Assembly: GCA_965220695.1 (NCBI GenBank)
Contig: OZ244838.1
Location: forward strand, 2,108,001 to 2,172,000
DNA from: UBA9620 sp965220695
Lineage (GTDB): Bacteria; Acidobacteriota; Vicinamibacteria; Vicinamibacterales; UBA8438
DNA length: 64,000 nucleotides
Direction of reading: 5' to 3'
The notes under the pieces were generated by a model that saw only the letters and a list, made by a program, of their open reading frames with translations, did no database searches and was not told the origin of the DNA. Within the stretch, counting starts at the first letter, position 1. Each line of letters begins with the position of its first letter. A program made the position numbers and the translations under genes. This document shows positions 9,484 through 18,664 of the stretch, one piece after another.

Positions 9484-11931
9484 ATGAAGAGGTGCCTAGC
9501 AGCCCGTGGTGAAAGCCCCGCGGCATTCGCGCGGCGATGCATCCCGCCTGGACGGCGTTGTTTCTCGGTCGCATATGCCCAATATGCTCCCTCGTCACGC
9601 CTTGCCACGCGGGCGCCTCGCCACGCTCGGTGCTACGCGCGGTTCCACCGCGGGCTCCTTGTCGCGCTCACCATCATGTTCATGGCGGCGGCGACGGCGC
9701 GGGCTGATTCGCTGACCTGCGATTTCAGCGCCTACCAGGCTGCCGACGGACTGACGGCAGAGCTGGACCAGGACCTCCTCACCGTGATGTGGGAAGGCGA
9801 CAACGGTTCCATGCTGCTCGCGCGGTTTGCCGTCGACGCCGCCCGGCCGGTCATTCGGGAGCTGGCCGTCCGCCCCGCCGGCGGGCAATGGGCCACGCTG
9901 GGCCGCAACCTCACCCCGGAGTTCAACGTGACGACCGGGCGCCGCCGCATCACCGAGCAGCAGCTCAACCCGCTGCGCCTGCTTGGCGTGGAGATCACGC
10001 CAGAGCTCATCGAGCGAGAGAAGTGGAACGCGTTCTGGGACGCCCCGCTGGTCATCCCCGGGCGCGATTCGGCCGACCCCGAGTATCGCCGCACCTCCGA
10101 TGAGGTGCGCCGGGCCGCGGCGTCGTATCAAACGGACAGTTGCGCGGCGAAAACCGATGGCGCGCGCCTGGACATCACGTTTCCGGGGCTCTCCATGGGG
10201 CTCTTCGCCGGCGAGCTCCAATTCACCGTATTCAAGGGGACCAACCTGTTGCGGCAGGCCGCCATCGCCAGGACGGACGCACCGTCGGTGGCCTACAAGT
10301 ACAGCGGAGGGTTGACCGGGTTCTCGACCGAGAGTCAGCGCATGCGGTGGCGCGATATCGGCGGCGACTGGCAGAAGTATGAATTCGGCGGTTCGGTGAA
10401 CACGATGCCCGTCGCCCTGCGGGCCCGCAACCGCGTGGCGATCATGGAGGGGGACACCGGGTCACTGGCGGTCTTCCCGCCGCCGCACAAGTTCTTCTCG
10501 TCGCGCGAACTCGAAATCAACCTGGGCTACGTCTGGTATCGCAAGGACGATGACACCTCGTTCTCGCTGGGTATCCGTCAGGCCGACCAGGATGAGCTGT
10601 TCAGGCCGATGGGCGTCAGTGACGAGTGGATCGACGCACGCATTCAACAGGCGCGCAACTTCGCCACCGGGAACTTCGCGCTGTTCAATGCGCCGCCCGG
10701 GACGTGGCAGCACATGCCGGTCTTCTTCTATCTGAGCCCGGGGCCGGCCGACGCCGCCAACGATGCCGTCATGGCCTTCACGACCGGCGACCGCTATCGC
10801 CCGCTGGACGGCTACTACACCATGCTGACCCACATCCATCCCCCCTTCACCATGGAACTGGCCGACCGCGGGACGCTCGACTATCAACCACCCTGGATTC
10901 CGGCGCTGCGCGCGCGCGGCGTCAACATCGTGGCGATGTCCGACTTCCACGCCGACGGCCACATGACCGATGCGGGGCCGATACGTCTCGCTGAACAGCA
11001 GATGTACCGCGAGGCATCCAGACGCCATTCGGACCGCGACTTCCTGATTCTCCCCTTCGAAGAACCGCACGACCACCTGCTGCCCGGACGCGGACACTGG
11101 AACACGTTCTTCCCGAAACCGGTCTACTGGACCCACGTGCGCCTGGAGGGGCAGCCGTTCGTCGAGGAACATCCCCAATACGGCACCGTCTATCACATCG
11201 GAAGTGCCGCCGACGCCCTGGAGATGTTCACGCGCGAGAACGGCTTCGCGTATATGGCCCATCAGCGCACCAAGGGCTCGACCGGCGTCCTGGAGGCGTT
11301 CCGCAGCTCGGAGCACTTCCGCAACCCCGCCTTTCTCGGCGCCGAATTCCGGCCCAACGTGCCGGTGGACCTGTCCGAGACACGGATGCTCGAGCCCGGC
11401 GGTCTGGACGCGATGGACGACATGAACAACTGGACGGCCAACGATGGAATTCCGCCCAAGTTCCTGATCGCAGCGACCGACAGCTACATGAAGGGTCCGG
11501 AGGACGACATCTACCCGACCTCGTATGTCAACTACGTCAAGCTCGATCGCCTGCCGCGGTTCGACGAGGACTGGAGCCCGATCGTCAGCGCCATGCTCGG
11601 TGGCGAGTTCTTCGTCTCGTCCGGTGAGGTGCTCGTCGATCGGTTCGAGGTCGCAGGGACCGGCGACCAGCGAACGGTGACGGCGGAATTCTCCTGGACC
11701 TTCCCGCTGGATTTCGTGGAGGTGGTATGGGGCGATGGCCGGACAATCGATCGGCAGATCATCTCCACGACCGATCTCCCTCCGTTCGGGAGCAAGGCGT
11801 TCAGTATCCCGTTCAACGCGGCCGGAAAGAACTGGGTGCGCGTCGCGGCCTGGGATGCAGCCCGGAACGGCGCGATTTCGATGCCGGTCCGGCTACAATC
11901 ACAGACGACGACCGAAGCCTCTGCGCCGTGA
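9484..11931 (+). CDS. Secreted PHP-like metallohydrolase paralog B with in-frame MITE insertion
   Basis: Paralog of the flanking secreted proteins, 815 residues. Metal-ligand-like motifs are present as THIHPPF, AMSDFHADG, PFEEPHDH, MAHQRTKGS (the others have HPRTK) and ATDSYMKGP. The family domain starts at LTCDFSAY, about residue 77. The first codons ATG-AAG-AGG follow a strong GAGGGGG ribosome site. A 162-bp repeat then occupies about residues 5-58, and the hydrophobic signal core LLVALTIMFMAAATARA resumes after it. Without the repeat the start would read MKR-LLVALT, a normal signal peptide. Alternative starts at 9676 or later would give only a short hydrophobic leader. Activity and export of the extended protein are uncertain. 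Confidence 0.7.
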   Translation: MKRCLAARGESPAAFARRCIPPGRRCFSVAYAQYAPSSRLATRAPRHARCYARFHRGLLVALTIMFMAAATARADSLTCDFSAYQAADGLTAELDQDLLTVMWEGDNGSMLLARFAVDAARPVIRELAVRPAGGQWATLGRNLTPEFNVTTGRRRITEQQLNPLRLLGVEITPELIEREKWNAFWDAPLVIPGRDSADPEYRRTSDEVRRAAASYQTDSCAAKTDGARLDITFPGLSMGLFAGELQFTVFKGTNLLRQAAIARTDAPSVAYKYSGGLTGFSTESQRMRWRDIGGDWQKYEFGGSVNTMPVALRARNRVAIMEGDTGSLAVFPPPHKFFSSRELEINLGYVWYRKDDDTSFSLGIRQADQDELFRPMGVSDEWIDARIQQARNFATGNFALFNAPPGTWQHMPVFFYLSPGPADAANDAVMAFTTGDRYRPLDGYYTMLTHIHPPFTMELADRGTLDYQPPWIPALRARGVNIVAMSDFHADGHMTDAGPIRLAEQQMYREASRRHSDRDFLILPFEEPHDHLLPGRGHWNTFFPKPVYWTHVRLEGQPFVEEHPQYGTVYHIGSAADALEMFTRENGFAYMAHQRTKGSTGVLEAFRSSEHFRNPAFLGAEFRPNVPVDLSETRMLEPGGLDAMDDMNNWTANDGIPPKFLIAATDSYMKGPEDDIYPTSYVNYVKLDRLPRFDEDWSPIVSAMLGGEFFVSSGEVLVDRFEVAGTGDQRTVTAEFSWTFPLDFVEVVWGDGRTIDRQIISTTDLPPFGSKAFSIPFNAAGKNWVRVAAWDAARNGAISMPVRLQSQTTTEASAP
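9496..9657 (+). mobile_element. MITE-like repeat, copy 1 (inside paralog B)
   Basis: About 162 bp beginning CTAGCAGCCCGTGGTGAAAG and ending in the inverse of that motif (GGTTCCACCGCGGGCTCC). It closely matches copies at 41.7 kb (inverted) and 37.2 kb. It encodes no transposase. The core contains CATATGCCCAATATG, conserved in all full copies. Its length keeps the host gene in frame. Confidence 0.75.
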
Positions 11932-11964
11932 TCCGGGCGAGCGGCAGACGACCGGTCGGGTCCG

Positions 11965-12000
11965 CGCATGTATGCGCTGGTCGGTCAGCGCATACATGCG
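11965..12000. other. Perfect 15-bp inverted repeat between paralog B and the lyase gene
   Basis: CGCATGTATGCGCTG is followed by a 6-nt spacer and its exact reverse complement. No T-run follows on either strand, so a classical rho-independent terminator is unlikely. It could be an operator, an RNA hairpin protecting or separating the two coding segments, or a small repeat unit. It lies 33 bp after the stop of paralog B. Confidence 0.6.
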
Positions 12001-12058
12001 TTGACCGCACACCGTTCACCTTGGGCACCCCCCGAAGCCGTCCCTGCTTGTCGCTGCA

Positions 12059-13513
12059 ATGACCTTCGCCCCCGAGTACATCGACTGCGTGCTGCGCGAG
12101 AACTTCACCGATGCGCAGGCGCAGTTGCTGTCGCCGCTCATGGCGATTCACTACGCGCATCTGGTCATGCTCGTCGAACGGGAGATCATTCCGCGGGATG
12201 ACGCGCACCGGCTGCGCGAGGCGCTCGACTCCATCTCGGAGGAGGGCGTGCGGGCGGCGGACTTCAACCCGGACTTCGAGGATCTCTTCTTCTACGTGGA
12301 CGGGTTGATCAGCGACGCGTGCGGCGTCGACGCGGCGGGCCGGCTGCATACGGCCCGCAGCCGCAACGACATCGACATGACGATGTATCGCATGCGGCAG
12401 CGCGAGTTCATCCTGGACTTGTCGGAGGCGACGCAGGCGCTGCGGCGGTCGTTGATCGACAGCGCCGGGCAACACCGCGAGACGCTCTTCGCCGCGCACA
12501 CGCATACCCAGCCGGCGCAGCCCACGACGGTGGCACATTATCTGCTCGCGATCATCGAGCAGCTCGAACGCGACCAGGTGCGGCTGCGCGCCGCCTACGA
12601 GTCGACGAACCGCAATCCGCTCGGGGCCTGCGCGTTCACCGGTACCGGCTTTCCGATCGACAGGAATCTGACAAGCGAACTGCTGGGGTTCTCCGGCCCC
12701 ACCGGAAACACGTATGGCAGCATCGCCACGGTCGACTACCTGCTCGAGAGCACGTCAGCGGCCGCGGTCTCGTTGGCGGGGCTGGGCCGTGTAATACAGA
12801 ACCTGCTGCTGTGGTGCACGGTCGAGTTCGACTACCTCCGGCTGGAAGACGGCTTCGTGCAAAGCAGCAGCATCATGCCGCAGAAGCGCAACCCGGTCGC
12901 GCTCGAGCACGCGCGCGTGATCGGCAGCCGGGCGCTGGGGCAGGCGACGGCGATCCTGATCAGCGTCCACAACACGCCGTTCGGCGACATCGTCGATACC
13001 GAGGATGACCTGCAGCCGCTGGTCTTCTCGATGTTCCGCGACGCGACCCGCGCGACGCGGCTGGTCGCCGCCGTCATGCGCGGGGCCGAGTTCAACACCG
13101 CCCGCCTTCAGGAGCGTGCATACGAGGGCTGGATCACGGCAACCGAACTGGCCGATACCTTCACGCGCGAGCGCGGCCTGCCGTTCGGCACCAGCCATGC
13201 GATCACCAGCGGAATCGTCGCGGAGAGAGAACGAAATCCTGCGGTGAGTATTCCCGAGGCGCTGGCGGCGGTCTCGGCCCAGGTACTGGGCGCCCCGTTG
13301 CCGTTTGGCGCACAGGAGTTGGAGCAGGCCCTCAGTCCGCGGCGCTTCGTCGAGGTGCGCCGCACGCACGGCGGACCGGCGCCGGCGGAAACGGCGCGGG
13401 CGCTGGCCGCGTCGGACGCGACGCTGGCGGACGACGCACGCTGGGCGACAGCCGCGCACGAGGCACTGGCCGCCGCCACGGAGCGGTTGCGTGAGCGCGC
13501 CGCGCAGCTCTGA
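12059..13513 (+). CDS. Argininosuccinate-lyase-family protein (ArgH-like)
   Basis: Protein of 484 residues of the fumarase/aspartase superfamily. Conserved blocks are visible: TARSRNDID near residue 100, HTHTQPAQPTTVAH near 165, and the superfamily signature SSSIMPQKRNP near 280 with the catalytic serine loop. It differs from typical ArgH after the signature, where HNTPFGDIVDTEDDLQP replaces the usual block around NRDLQEDK, and it lacks the usual DAVSDRDF. It may therefore be an ArgH-like lyase acting on another N-substituted aspartate (EDDS-lyase-type enzymes are one family precedent) rather than the arginine-pathway enzyme. No other arginine genes are nearby. It starts 127 bp after paralog B and is followed 22 bp later by the PL26-like gene. 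The ATG has no clear ribosome site. Confidence 0.8.
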   Translation: MTFAPEYIDCVLRENFTDAQAQLLSPLMAIHYAHLVMLVEREIIPRDDAHRLREALDSISEEGVRAADFNPDFEDLFFYVDGLISDACGVDAAGRLHTARSRNDIDMTMYRMRQREFILDLSEATQALRRSLIDSAGQHRETLFAAHTHTQPAQPTTVAHYLLAIIEQLERDQVRLRAAYESTNRNPLGACAFTGTGFPIDRNLTSELLGFSGPTGNTYGSIATVDYLLESTSAAAVSLAGLGRVIQNLLLWCTVEFDYLRLEDGFVQSSSIMPQKRNPVALEHARVIGSRALGQATAILISVHNTPFGDIVDTEDDLQPLVFSMFRDATRATRLVAAVMRGAEFNTARLQERAYEGWITATELADTFTRERGLPFGTSHAITSGIVAERERNPAVSIPEALAAVSAQVLGAPLPFGAQELEQALSPRRFVEVRRTHGGPAPAETARALAASDATLADDARWATAAHEALAAATERLRERAAQL

Positions 13514-13535
13514 GTGCGCGTCAGGAACCGACGAC

Positions 13536-16211
13536 ATGACAAAGGCGGTGCGGCCACTCATTCTCAGCCTGGGCATGGCCATGGCGTGCGCGGCGCCCGG
13601 GTGGTCTCAGGACACGGTGGCGCGCATCCCGATCCGTGTCGAGCGCCCGGTCGACGGAGCCCCCCTGACGTTCGGCATCCCCTTTCCCAAGGGCGCCCTG
13701 CGCTCCCCCGACGAGATACGCGTCGTCACCGTCGAGGGGCGGGAGCTTCCGTCGCAGATCACCGAGGTGAGCACCTGGGAGCCGGCGGACACGAGCATCA
13801 AGTGGGTGTGGGTCTTCTTCTTCGCCGAGGCCGCCGAACGCTACGTCGTTGAATACGGCAGCGGGGTGCAGCGCGCGCCAACGACGGGCGCCAGAATCCT
13901 CGTGCGCAACAACCAGCGAGAAAATGGTGGAGCCGAGGTCACGACCGGGCCGCTGCACTTCACGGTGCGGAAAGGGGAAGGCGGCTTCCTGGGCAGCGTG
14001 GCCCTCGATGTCGACGCCAACGGACTCGACGCGGCCGATGTCATCGCGAACGGCGCCGGCGGGCGCGGATCATTTCTCGATCTGATCGACGACGCCGGCA
14101 TCGACGCCTCGCGCGCGTTCGTCACGCGGACCGTGATCGAGAAGGGTTCCGGGCCGCTCCATGCGATCGTGCGAGTCGAGGGGGAATACCGCTACAGCCG
14201 GTCGGACAACAACGCCGCGCCGTTCGTGACGCGCATTCACGCCTACGCCGGGCGCAGCTATCTCCGCGTGCAGCATACGTTCGTCTACACCGGCGTCCCG
14301 GACAAGCATCGTCCTCAGGATGGCGACCAGCCGCACGTGGCTACCCAGAACGAGCGCCTCATCGTCGTCGATCCGACGGATACCGGCTGGACCGTCCCGG
14401 AGGATCGAATCGCGGCCGCCGGCCTCTCGGTCGGGCTGACGCTGTCCGGCGATCGGCAATTGAGCACCCGGCTCCGCGAGGGCCGCTGGTGGGAGACGGA
14501 GGGCCGGCGCCGGACCGAGACCCACGGCGTCGAGAGCGCAGCCGACGTCTCGCTGTTCCAGACCGGCGACGCGCCAACGCGGATGCCACCGGTGGCCAGT
14601 TCGTCGAACGAGACGCGCATGGGCGGCTTCGCCGCGCGTCTCCGCGCCGGTGAAAGGACGCTGGCGGACGCGGAGCGCGCGGACGGCTGGGTGGACCTCT
14701 CGGATGAGCGGCGCGGTCTCGCCATCGGCATCCGCCACTTTCTGGAGGAATACCCGAAAGAAATCCGCTTCGACGCGGCGAGCAGCAACCTGGCGACCGC
14801 GTTTCTGTGGTCGCCGCTGGCTGATCCGATGAGCTTCGCGCGCTTCTCGAACGCGCCCGGGCAGGAAAACGCCGTGGAAAACTGGGCGCAGGGGCACGCC
14901 AAGACCAGCGAGGCGATCTTCTACTTCCATCCCGGCGCGGCGCCCGAGGCGGACCTGGCGCGCACGATGTCCTACGTGCTCGAACCGCCGGTGCCGCATG
15001 CCGACCCAGGCTGGTACGGGCGCAGCGGCGTCTACGGGCGCTTCGCGGGAAGCACGGGGAGATTCCCCGACTTCGAGCGCGCCCTGGACTACAAGTTCGA
15101 CTGGGTCCTGTTCAACCAGCAGTGGGAACCGTGGTTCGGCATGTTCGACCACGGCGACCTGCGGAACTCGTTCGACGGCGCCGAGTGGCGCACATGGGGC
15201 CACGGCGAGCCGGCGCAGGACTACATGATCTGGTTGCAGTTCATGCGCACCGGCGATGCGGACATCTTCGATGCGGCGCAGGCGGCGAGTCGCCATCTCA
15301 TGGACGTCGACAATACCCATTGGCCGCGCGGTCCGGTGTTTCACGGCGACACGAACCATCCGCTCGACTATTGGCGCAGCGCGACGGAACCGGCCGGGTC
15401 GAAGTATCTGGGCATCGGCCGCCGGCATTCGGACCAGCACTGGATCCACGTGTTGAGCGCCCACGTGTGGGTGCAGGGCTGGCTCGCCGACTACTACCTG
15501 GCCGCCGATCATCGAGGCCTCGACGTGGCCATCCAGACCGCCGACCTGCACCTGCGGCGCATCTGGGGCGAACACGGGCTCACCGGCAGACGCCTGTATC
15601 TCTCCGTCTGGAACCTCGTCGAGGTCTGGGATGCGACGAAGGACGAGCGATATCGACGAGAACTCGACGACCGGGTCCGGCGGATGTTGCACCTGCAGGA
15701 CCGGGAACAGGGCGGCAGCCTGGTGATGGACCGCTACGGCTACACGCATGTGTACGCCGCCCACGGACTGAAACGCTACCTCGACATGACGGGCGATCAG
15801 GCGGTGCGCACGGCGTTGATCCGGTCGGCCCGGCGGGCGAGAGACCTGCCCCCGATCGACCACTCCATGGAATCACTGCTGTCGAGCGTGATTTCGCTGC
15901 TGTTCGGCTACGATCTCTCGGGCGAGCAGAGCCTGCTGGACGAAATGACGGCCCGCATCGAGGTGCTGCGGACGGCTGCTCTCCCGCGCCCCATCGATCG
16001 ATCCTGGACGCAGCGCGAACTGTTCGAGGCGTTGGAGCAGGTCAACCGGCTTCCCGACGCGCCCGACCGCCCGCGGGCCGGGTGGAGCTTCACCAACGGC
16101 CTGCGCGTCTTCGGGTGGACGCACGCGTACACGCTGCCCTACGTACTCGACACGTTGACCCGCACGCTGGCCGAGCCCGCACCCGCGGACGCGAACGGCC
16201 GTCGACCGTAG
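13536..16211 (+). CDS. Secreted exo-rhamnogalacturonan-lyase-like protein (PcRGLX/YetA-like, PL26-type)
   Basis: Exported protein of 891 residues. A signal peptide ends at about GWSQ. The N-terminal beta domain carries PLTFGIPFPKGAL and WEPADTSIKWVWVFF, which I recognise as the RIFT-barrel region of PcRGLX/YetA-like proteins. A beta-sandwich middle and a C-terminal alpha/alpha-toroid (HWIHVLSAHVWVQGW, SVWNLVEVWDATKD, DRYGYTHVYAAHGLKRYL) follow. Known PL26 members release disaccharides from rhamnogalacturonan; a polysaccharide lyase role is inferred by family. ATG 13536 follows AGGAA, 22 bp after the ArgH-like gene, so the two are likely co-transcribed. It is convergent with paralog C (28 bp between stops). 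Confidence 0.72.
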   Translation: MTKAVRPLILSLGMAMACAAPGWSQDTVARIPIRVERPVDGAPLTFGIPFPKGALRSPDEIRVVTVEGRELPSQITEVSTWEPADTSIKWVWVFFFAEAAERYVVEYGSGVQRAPTTGARILVRNNQRENGGAEVTTGPLHFTVRKGEGGFLGSVALDVDANGLDAADVIANGAGGRGSFLDLIDDAGIDASRAFVTRTVIEKGSGPLHAIVRVEGEYRYSRSDNNAAPFVTRIHAYAGRSYLRVQHTFVYTGVPDKHRPQDGDQPHVATQNERLIVVDPTDTGWTVPEDRIAAAGLSVGLTLSGDRQLSTRLREGRWWETEGRRRTETHGVESAADVSLFQTGDAPTRMPPVASSSNETRMGGFAARLRAGERTLADAERADGWVDLSDERRGLAIGIRHFLEEYPKEIRFDAASSNLATAFLWSPLADPMSFARFSNAPGQENAVENWAQGHAKTSEAIFYFHPGAAPEADLARTMSYVLEPPVPHADPGWYGRSGVYGRFAGSTGRFPDFERALDYKFDWVLFNQQWEPWFGMFDHGDLRNSFDGAEWRTWGHGEPAQDYMIWLQFMRTGDADIFDAAQAASRHLMDVDNTHWPRGPVFHGDTNHPLDYWRSATEPAGSKYLGIGRRHSDQHWIHVLSAHVWVQGWLADYYLAADHRGLDVAIQTADLHLRRIWGEHGLTGRRLYLSVWNLVEVWDATKDERYRRELDDRVRRMLHLQDREQGGSLVMDRYGYTHVYAAHGLKRYLDMTGDQAVRTALIRSARRARDLPPIDHSMESLLSSVISLLFGYDLSGEQSLLDEMTARIEVLRTAALPRPIDRSWTQRELFEALEQVNRLPDAPDRPRAGWSFTNGLRVFGWTHAYTLPYVLDTLTRTLAEPAPADANGRRP

Positions 16212-16239
16212 CCGCCCCGTTACTCCACCGACCAGGCGT

Positions 16240-18585
16240 TCAGTCCGTCAGCCAGATCGGTTGCACGAACGCGCCGTTGCCCGCCGAATCCCAGGCCGCA
16301 AAACGCACCCACGACTTCCCCGCCGCATCGAACGGAATCGAGAACTGCCGCGTCCCGAACGCGTCCGAATCGGTGGCCGGAATGATCTCACGGTCGATCT
16401 GTTCGCCGTCGCCCCAGACCACCTCGACGAACTCCAATGGGAACGTCCACTCGAGGTCGGCGGTGATGGTTCGTGCATCTCCGGCGCCGTCGACCGCGTA
16501 GTCGGTTATGAGAATCTGCCCGGTCGTGACGAAGAAGTCACCGGCCCGCAACGTCTCGAGAATCGGACTCCAGTCTTCGTCGTATCCAGGCACGCGGTCG
16601 AGCCTGAGGTAGTTCACCGGCACGTTCGGATAGATGTCGTCGCCCGGAAACTTGTGATACGTGTCGCAGTCGGCGATAAGGTACTTCGGCTGCAGGCCGG
16701 TGCCGGAAAAGTGGTTGTTCATGGTGTCGATCGTGTCGAAGCAGCGGTAGTCGCACATGCGCTCCGCTGACAGATCGGCGCCCATCCCGGGCTTGAAGGC
16801 GACGCCGAGGTATCGGTCGTTGCCTATCCACGGCCTGTCGAAGTGAGCGTCCGGAAATCCGGTCGAGCCTTTCGTGCGTGGGTGGGCCTGGAACCAGTAG
16901 CCATTTTCGGCGTCCAGGACCCGTTGCAGATCCTCGGGGCTGCCGGTGCGGTAGACCGTACCGAAGGTCGGGTCCTCCTCGGAGAACGGCTGCCCCTCAT
17001 CTCGCGTTCTCGTGAAGTACACGTTCTTCGGGAACAACGTGTTGTAGTGCCCGCCGAAGTGCGCGTTCGGTTCCTCCCACGGCGTGACCAGGAAGCCCTC
17101 GTCGGAAGCCCGCCTCGACGCCTCTCCATAGTCGCGCTGATCGGTGAACCGCGCGGCGCCGCTGTCTCCGCCGGCCAACTGGTCGGCGTGAAAATCGCTC
17201 ATCCCGATGATGTCGATACCGAGCGCCTTCAACGCCTGCACGTCCGGGATCGGCGTGTCGAGCGAGCCGGAGGCGCGCAGCCGGTCGACGAACCTGATAT
17301 GGAAATGGTTCACCATGGTCTTGTAGCCCGGCACCGGCTTGAAGGTGTCGCCGTGCGTGAACTCGAGCACGGAGTCGCGAGTCGGCTCGGCGGCGTCCGG
17401 ACTGGCGTAGAAGTACACCGCCATGCGCTGCTGCGTGCCGGGCGGGGCATTGTAGAGCGCGAAGTTCGCGAAGAACCGACCCATCGCCTCGATGTTCTCG
17501 GCGGTGCGCGGCACGGCGCCGTGGGGCTGCAGTCCCATGCCCTCGAACGCCGCCTCGCCATCGCCCTGCCGGACACCGAGACTGAACTCGCCGTCGTCCA
17601 CCTTGCGATACCAGTTGTAACCGAGGTTCGTATCGACCTCACGCGTAAAGAAGAACGTGACGGGCGGCGGAAACGCGGCCACCGAGCCGCTTGCACCCTC
17701 CGCGACGACCAACCGGTTCTGCGCGCGGAGCGGCACAGGTTCCTCGTTCAGCGGTCCCCCGAAGCGATAGTCCATGGCGCTGCCGCTCACGTCCCGCCAC
17801 GTGACCCGCGACGTATGGGCGGTCGAGAAACCGCTCAAGCCGGCCCGGTACTTGTAGGCCACCGACGGTTCGTCCGTCGCCGCAATCGCTTCCAGCCGCA
17901 ACAGATTCGTACCCTGGTAGACCGTGAAACGCAGCTCACCCTCGAAGATCCCCATCGAGAGTCCGGGAAAGGTCACCTCGAGCCGCGAACCATCGGTCTT
18001 CACGCTGCATTCCGTCACGTTGAACGTGGCGTCCGCCTCCCTGATCTCGTCCTGCAACCGCGGCAGGCCGCGGTTCCGTCCGTCCGTCTCTCCCTCGTCA
18101 ATGCCCGGCACGAGCAACGGCGCGTCCCAGAACACGTACCACTTCTCGCGATCGATGACCTCCTGGGTGATCTCGACGCCGAGACCCTCGAGCGGGTTCA
18201 GTTGCTGGTTCGACACCCGGCGCACCCCGGTCGTGACGTGAAAGTCCGGCGTGAGGTTCTGACCCAGCGTGCCCCATTCGCCGCCTTGCGGGCGGACCGC
18301 CAGGTCGCGGACGATCGGCTGCGCATTCTCGAGGCCGAGACGCAGACGCATGTCGGCGCCCGCGGCGCCGGGCCAGGTGACGAGCAGCGTGTTCTGGTCC
18401 ATCGTGGCGGTCGGTCCGCCGCCGGCCATGTACTGCGCCAGATCGCAGCCGAGGGGGTCACCGCCTGCCAGGACGGCCGGGTCGACTCCGGCCGCCGCCA
18501 TGCCTTCGCCACCCCCCGCGCCACCGCACGCCAGAGTGGTCGCCGCGATTGCCACCGTGATGAACGCCGTAACCAACAGTCTCAT
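16240..18585 (-). CDS. Secreted PHP-like metallohydrolase paralog C (possible lipoprotein)
   Basis: Paralog of 781 residues. The signal peptide MRLLVTAFITV ends in TTLACGGAG, so cleavage before the cysteine and lipid attachment are possible, although the box is not canonical. A Gly/Ala-rich linker leads to the family domain at LGCDLAQY. Metal-ligand-like motifs are complete: NHFHIRF, GMSDFHADQ, WEEPNAHFGGHYN, AHPRTKGS and ADCDTYHKFP. The C-terminal beta domain ends at AFVQPIWL. ATG 18585 is preceded by GAGAGGAG. It is the last gene of an E-D-C run on the minus strand (79 bp after D). Confidence 0.75.
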   Translation of the reverse strand: MRLLVTAFITVAIAATTLACGGAGGGEGMAAAGVDPAVLAGGDPLGCDLAQYMAGGGPTATMDQNTLLVTWPGAAGADMRLRLGLENAQPIVRDLAVRPQGGEWGTLGQNLTPDFHVTTGVRRVSNQQLNPLEGLGVEITQEVIDREKWYVFWDAPLLVPGIDEGETDGRNRGLPRLQDEIREADATFNVTECSVKTDGSRLEVTFPGLSMGIFEGELRFTVYQGTNLLRLEAIAATDEPSVAYKYRAGLSGFSTAHTSRVTWRDVSGSAMDYRFGGPLNEEPVPLRAQNRLVVAEGASGSVAAFPPPVTFFFTREVDTNLGYNWYRKVDDGEFSLGVRQGDGEAAFEGMGLQPHGAVPRTAENIEAMGRFFANFALYNAPPGTQQRMAVYFYASPDAAEPTRDSVLEFTHGDTFKPVPGYKTMVNHFHIRFVDRLRASGSLDTPIPDVQALKALGIDIIGMSDFHADQLAGGDSGAARFTDQRDYGEASRRASDEGFLVTPWEEPNAHFGGHYNTLFPKNVYFTRTRDEGQPFSEEDPTFGTVYRTGSPEDLQRVLDAENGYWFQAHPRTKGSTGFPDAHFDRPWIGNDRYLGVAFKPGMGADLSAERMCDYRCFDTIDTMNNHFSGTGLQPKYLIADCDTYHKFPGDDIYPNVPVNYLRLDRVPGYDEDWSPILETLRAGDFFVTTGQILITDYAVDGAGDARTITADLEWTFPLEFVEVVWGDGEQIDREIIPATDSDAFGTRQFSIPFDAAGKSWVRFAAWDSAGNGAFVQPIWLTD

Positions 18586-18664
18586 GACTTCTCCTCTCGA
18601 TGCCGGTGTGCCGCGGCGCGGGCCGCCGCACAGACCGAACGGACGAATGCGCACGCGCTGATGG

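Noticed and set aside
11965..12000. Rho-independent terminator for paralog B
   Set aside because: The hairpin is perfect but no T-run follows on either strand.
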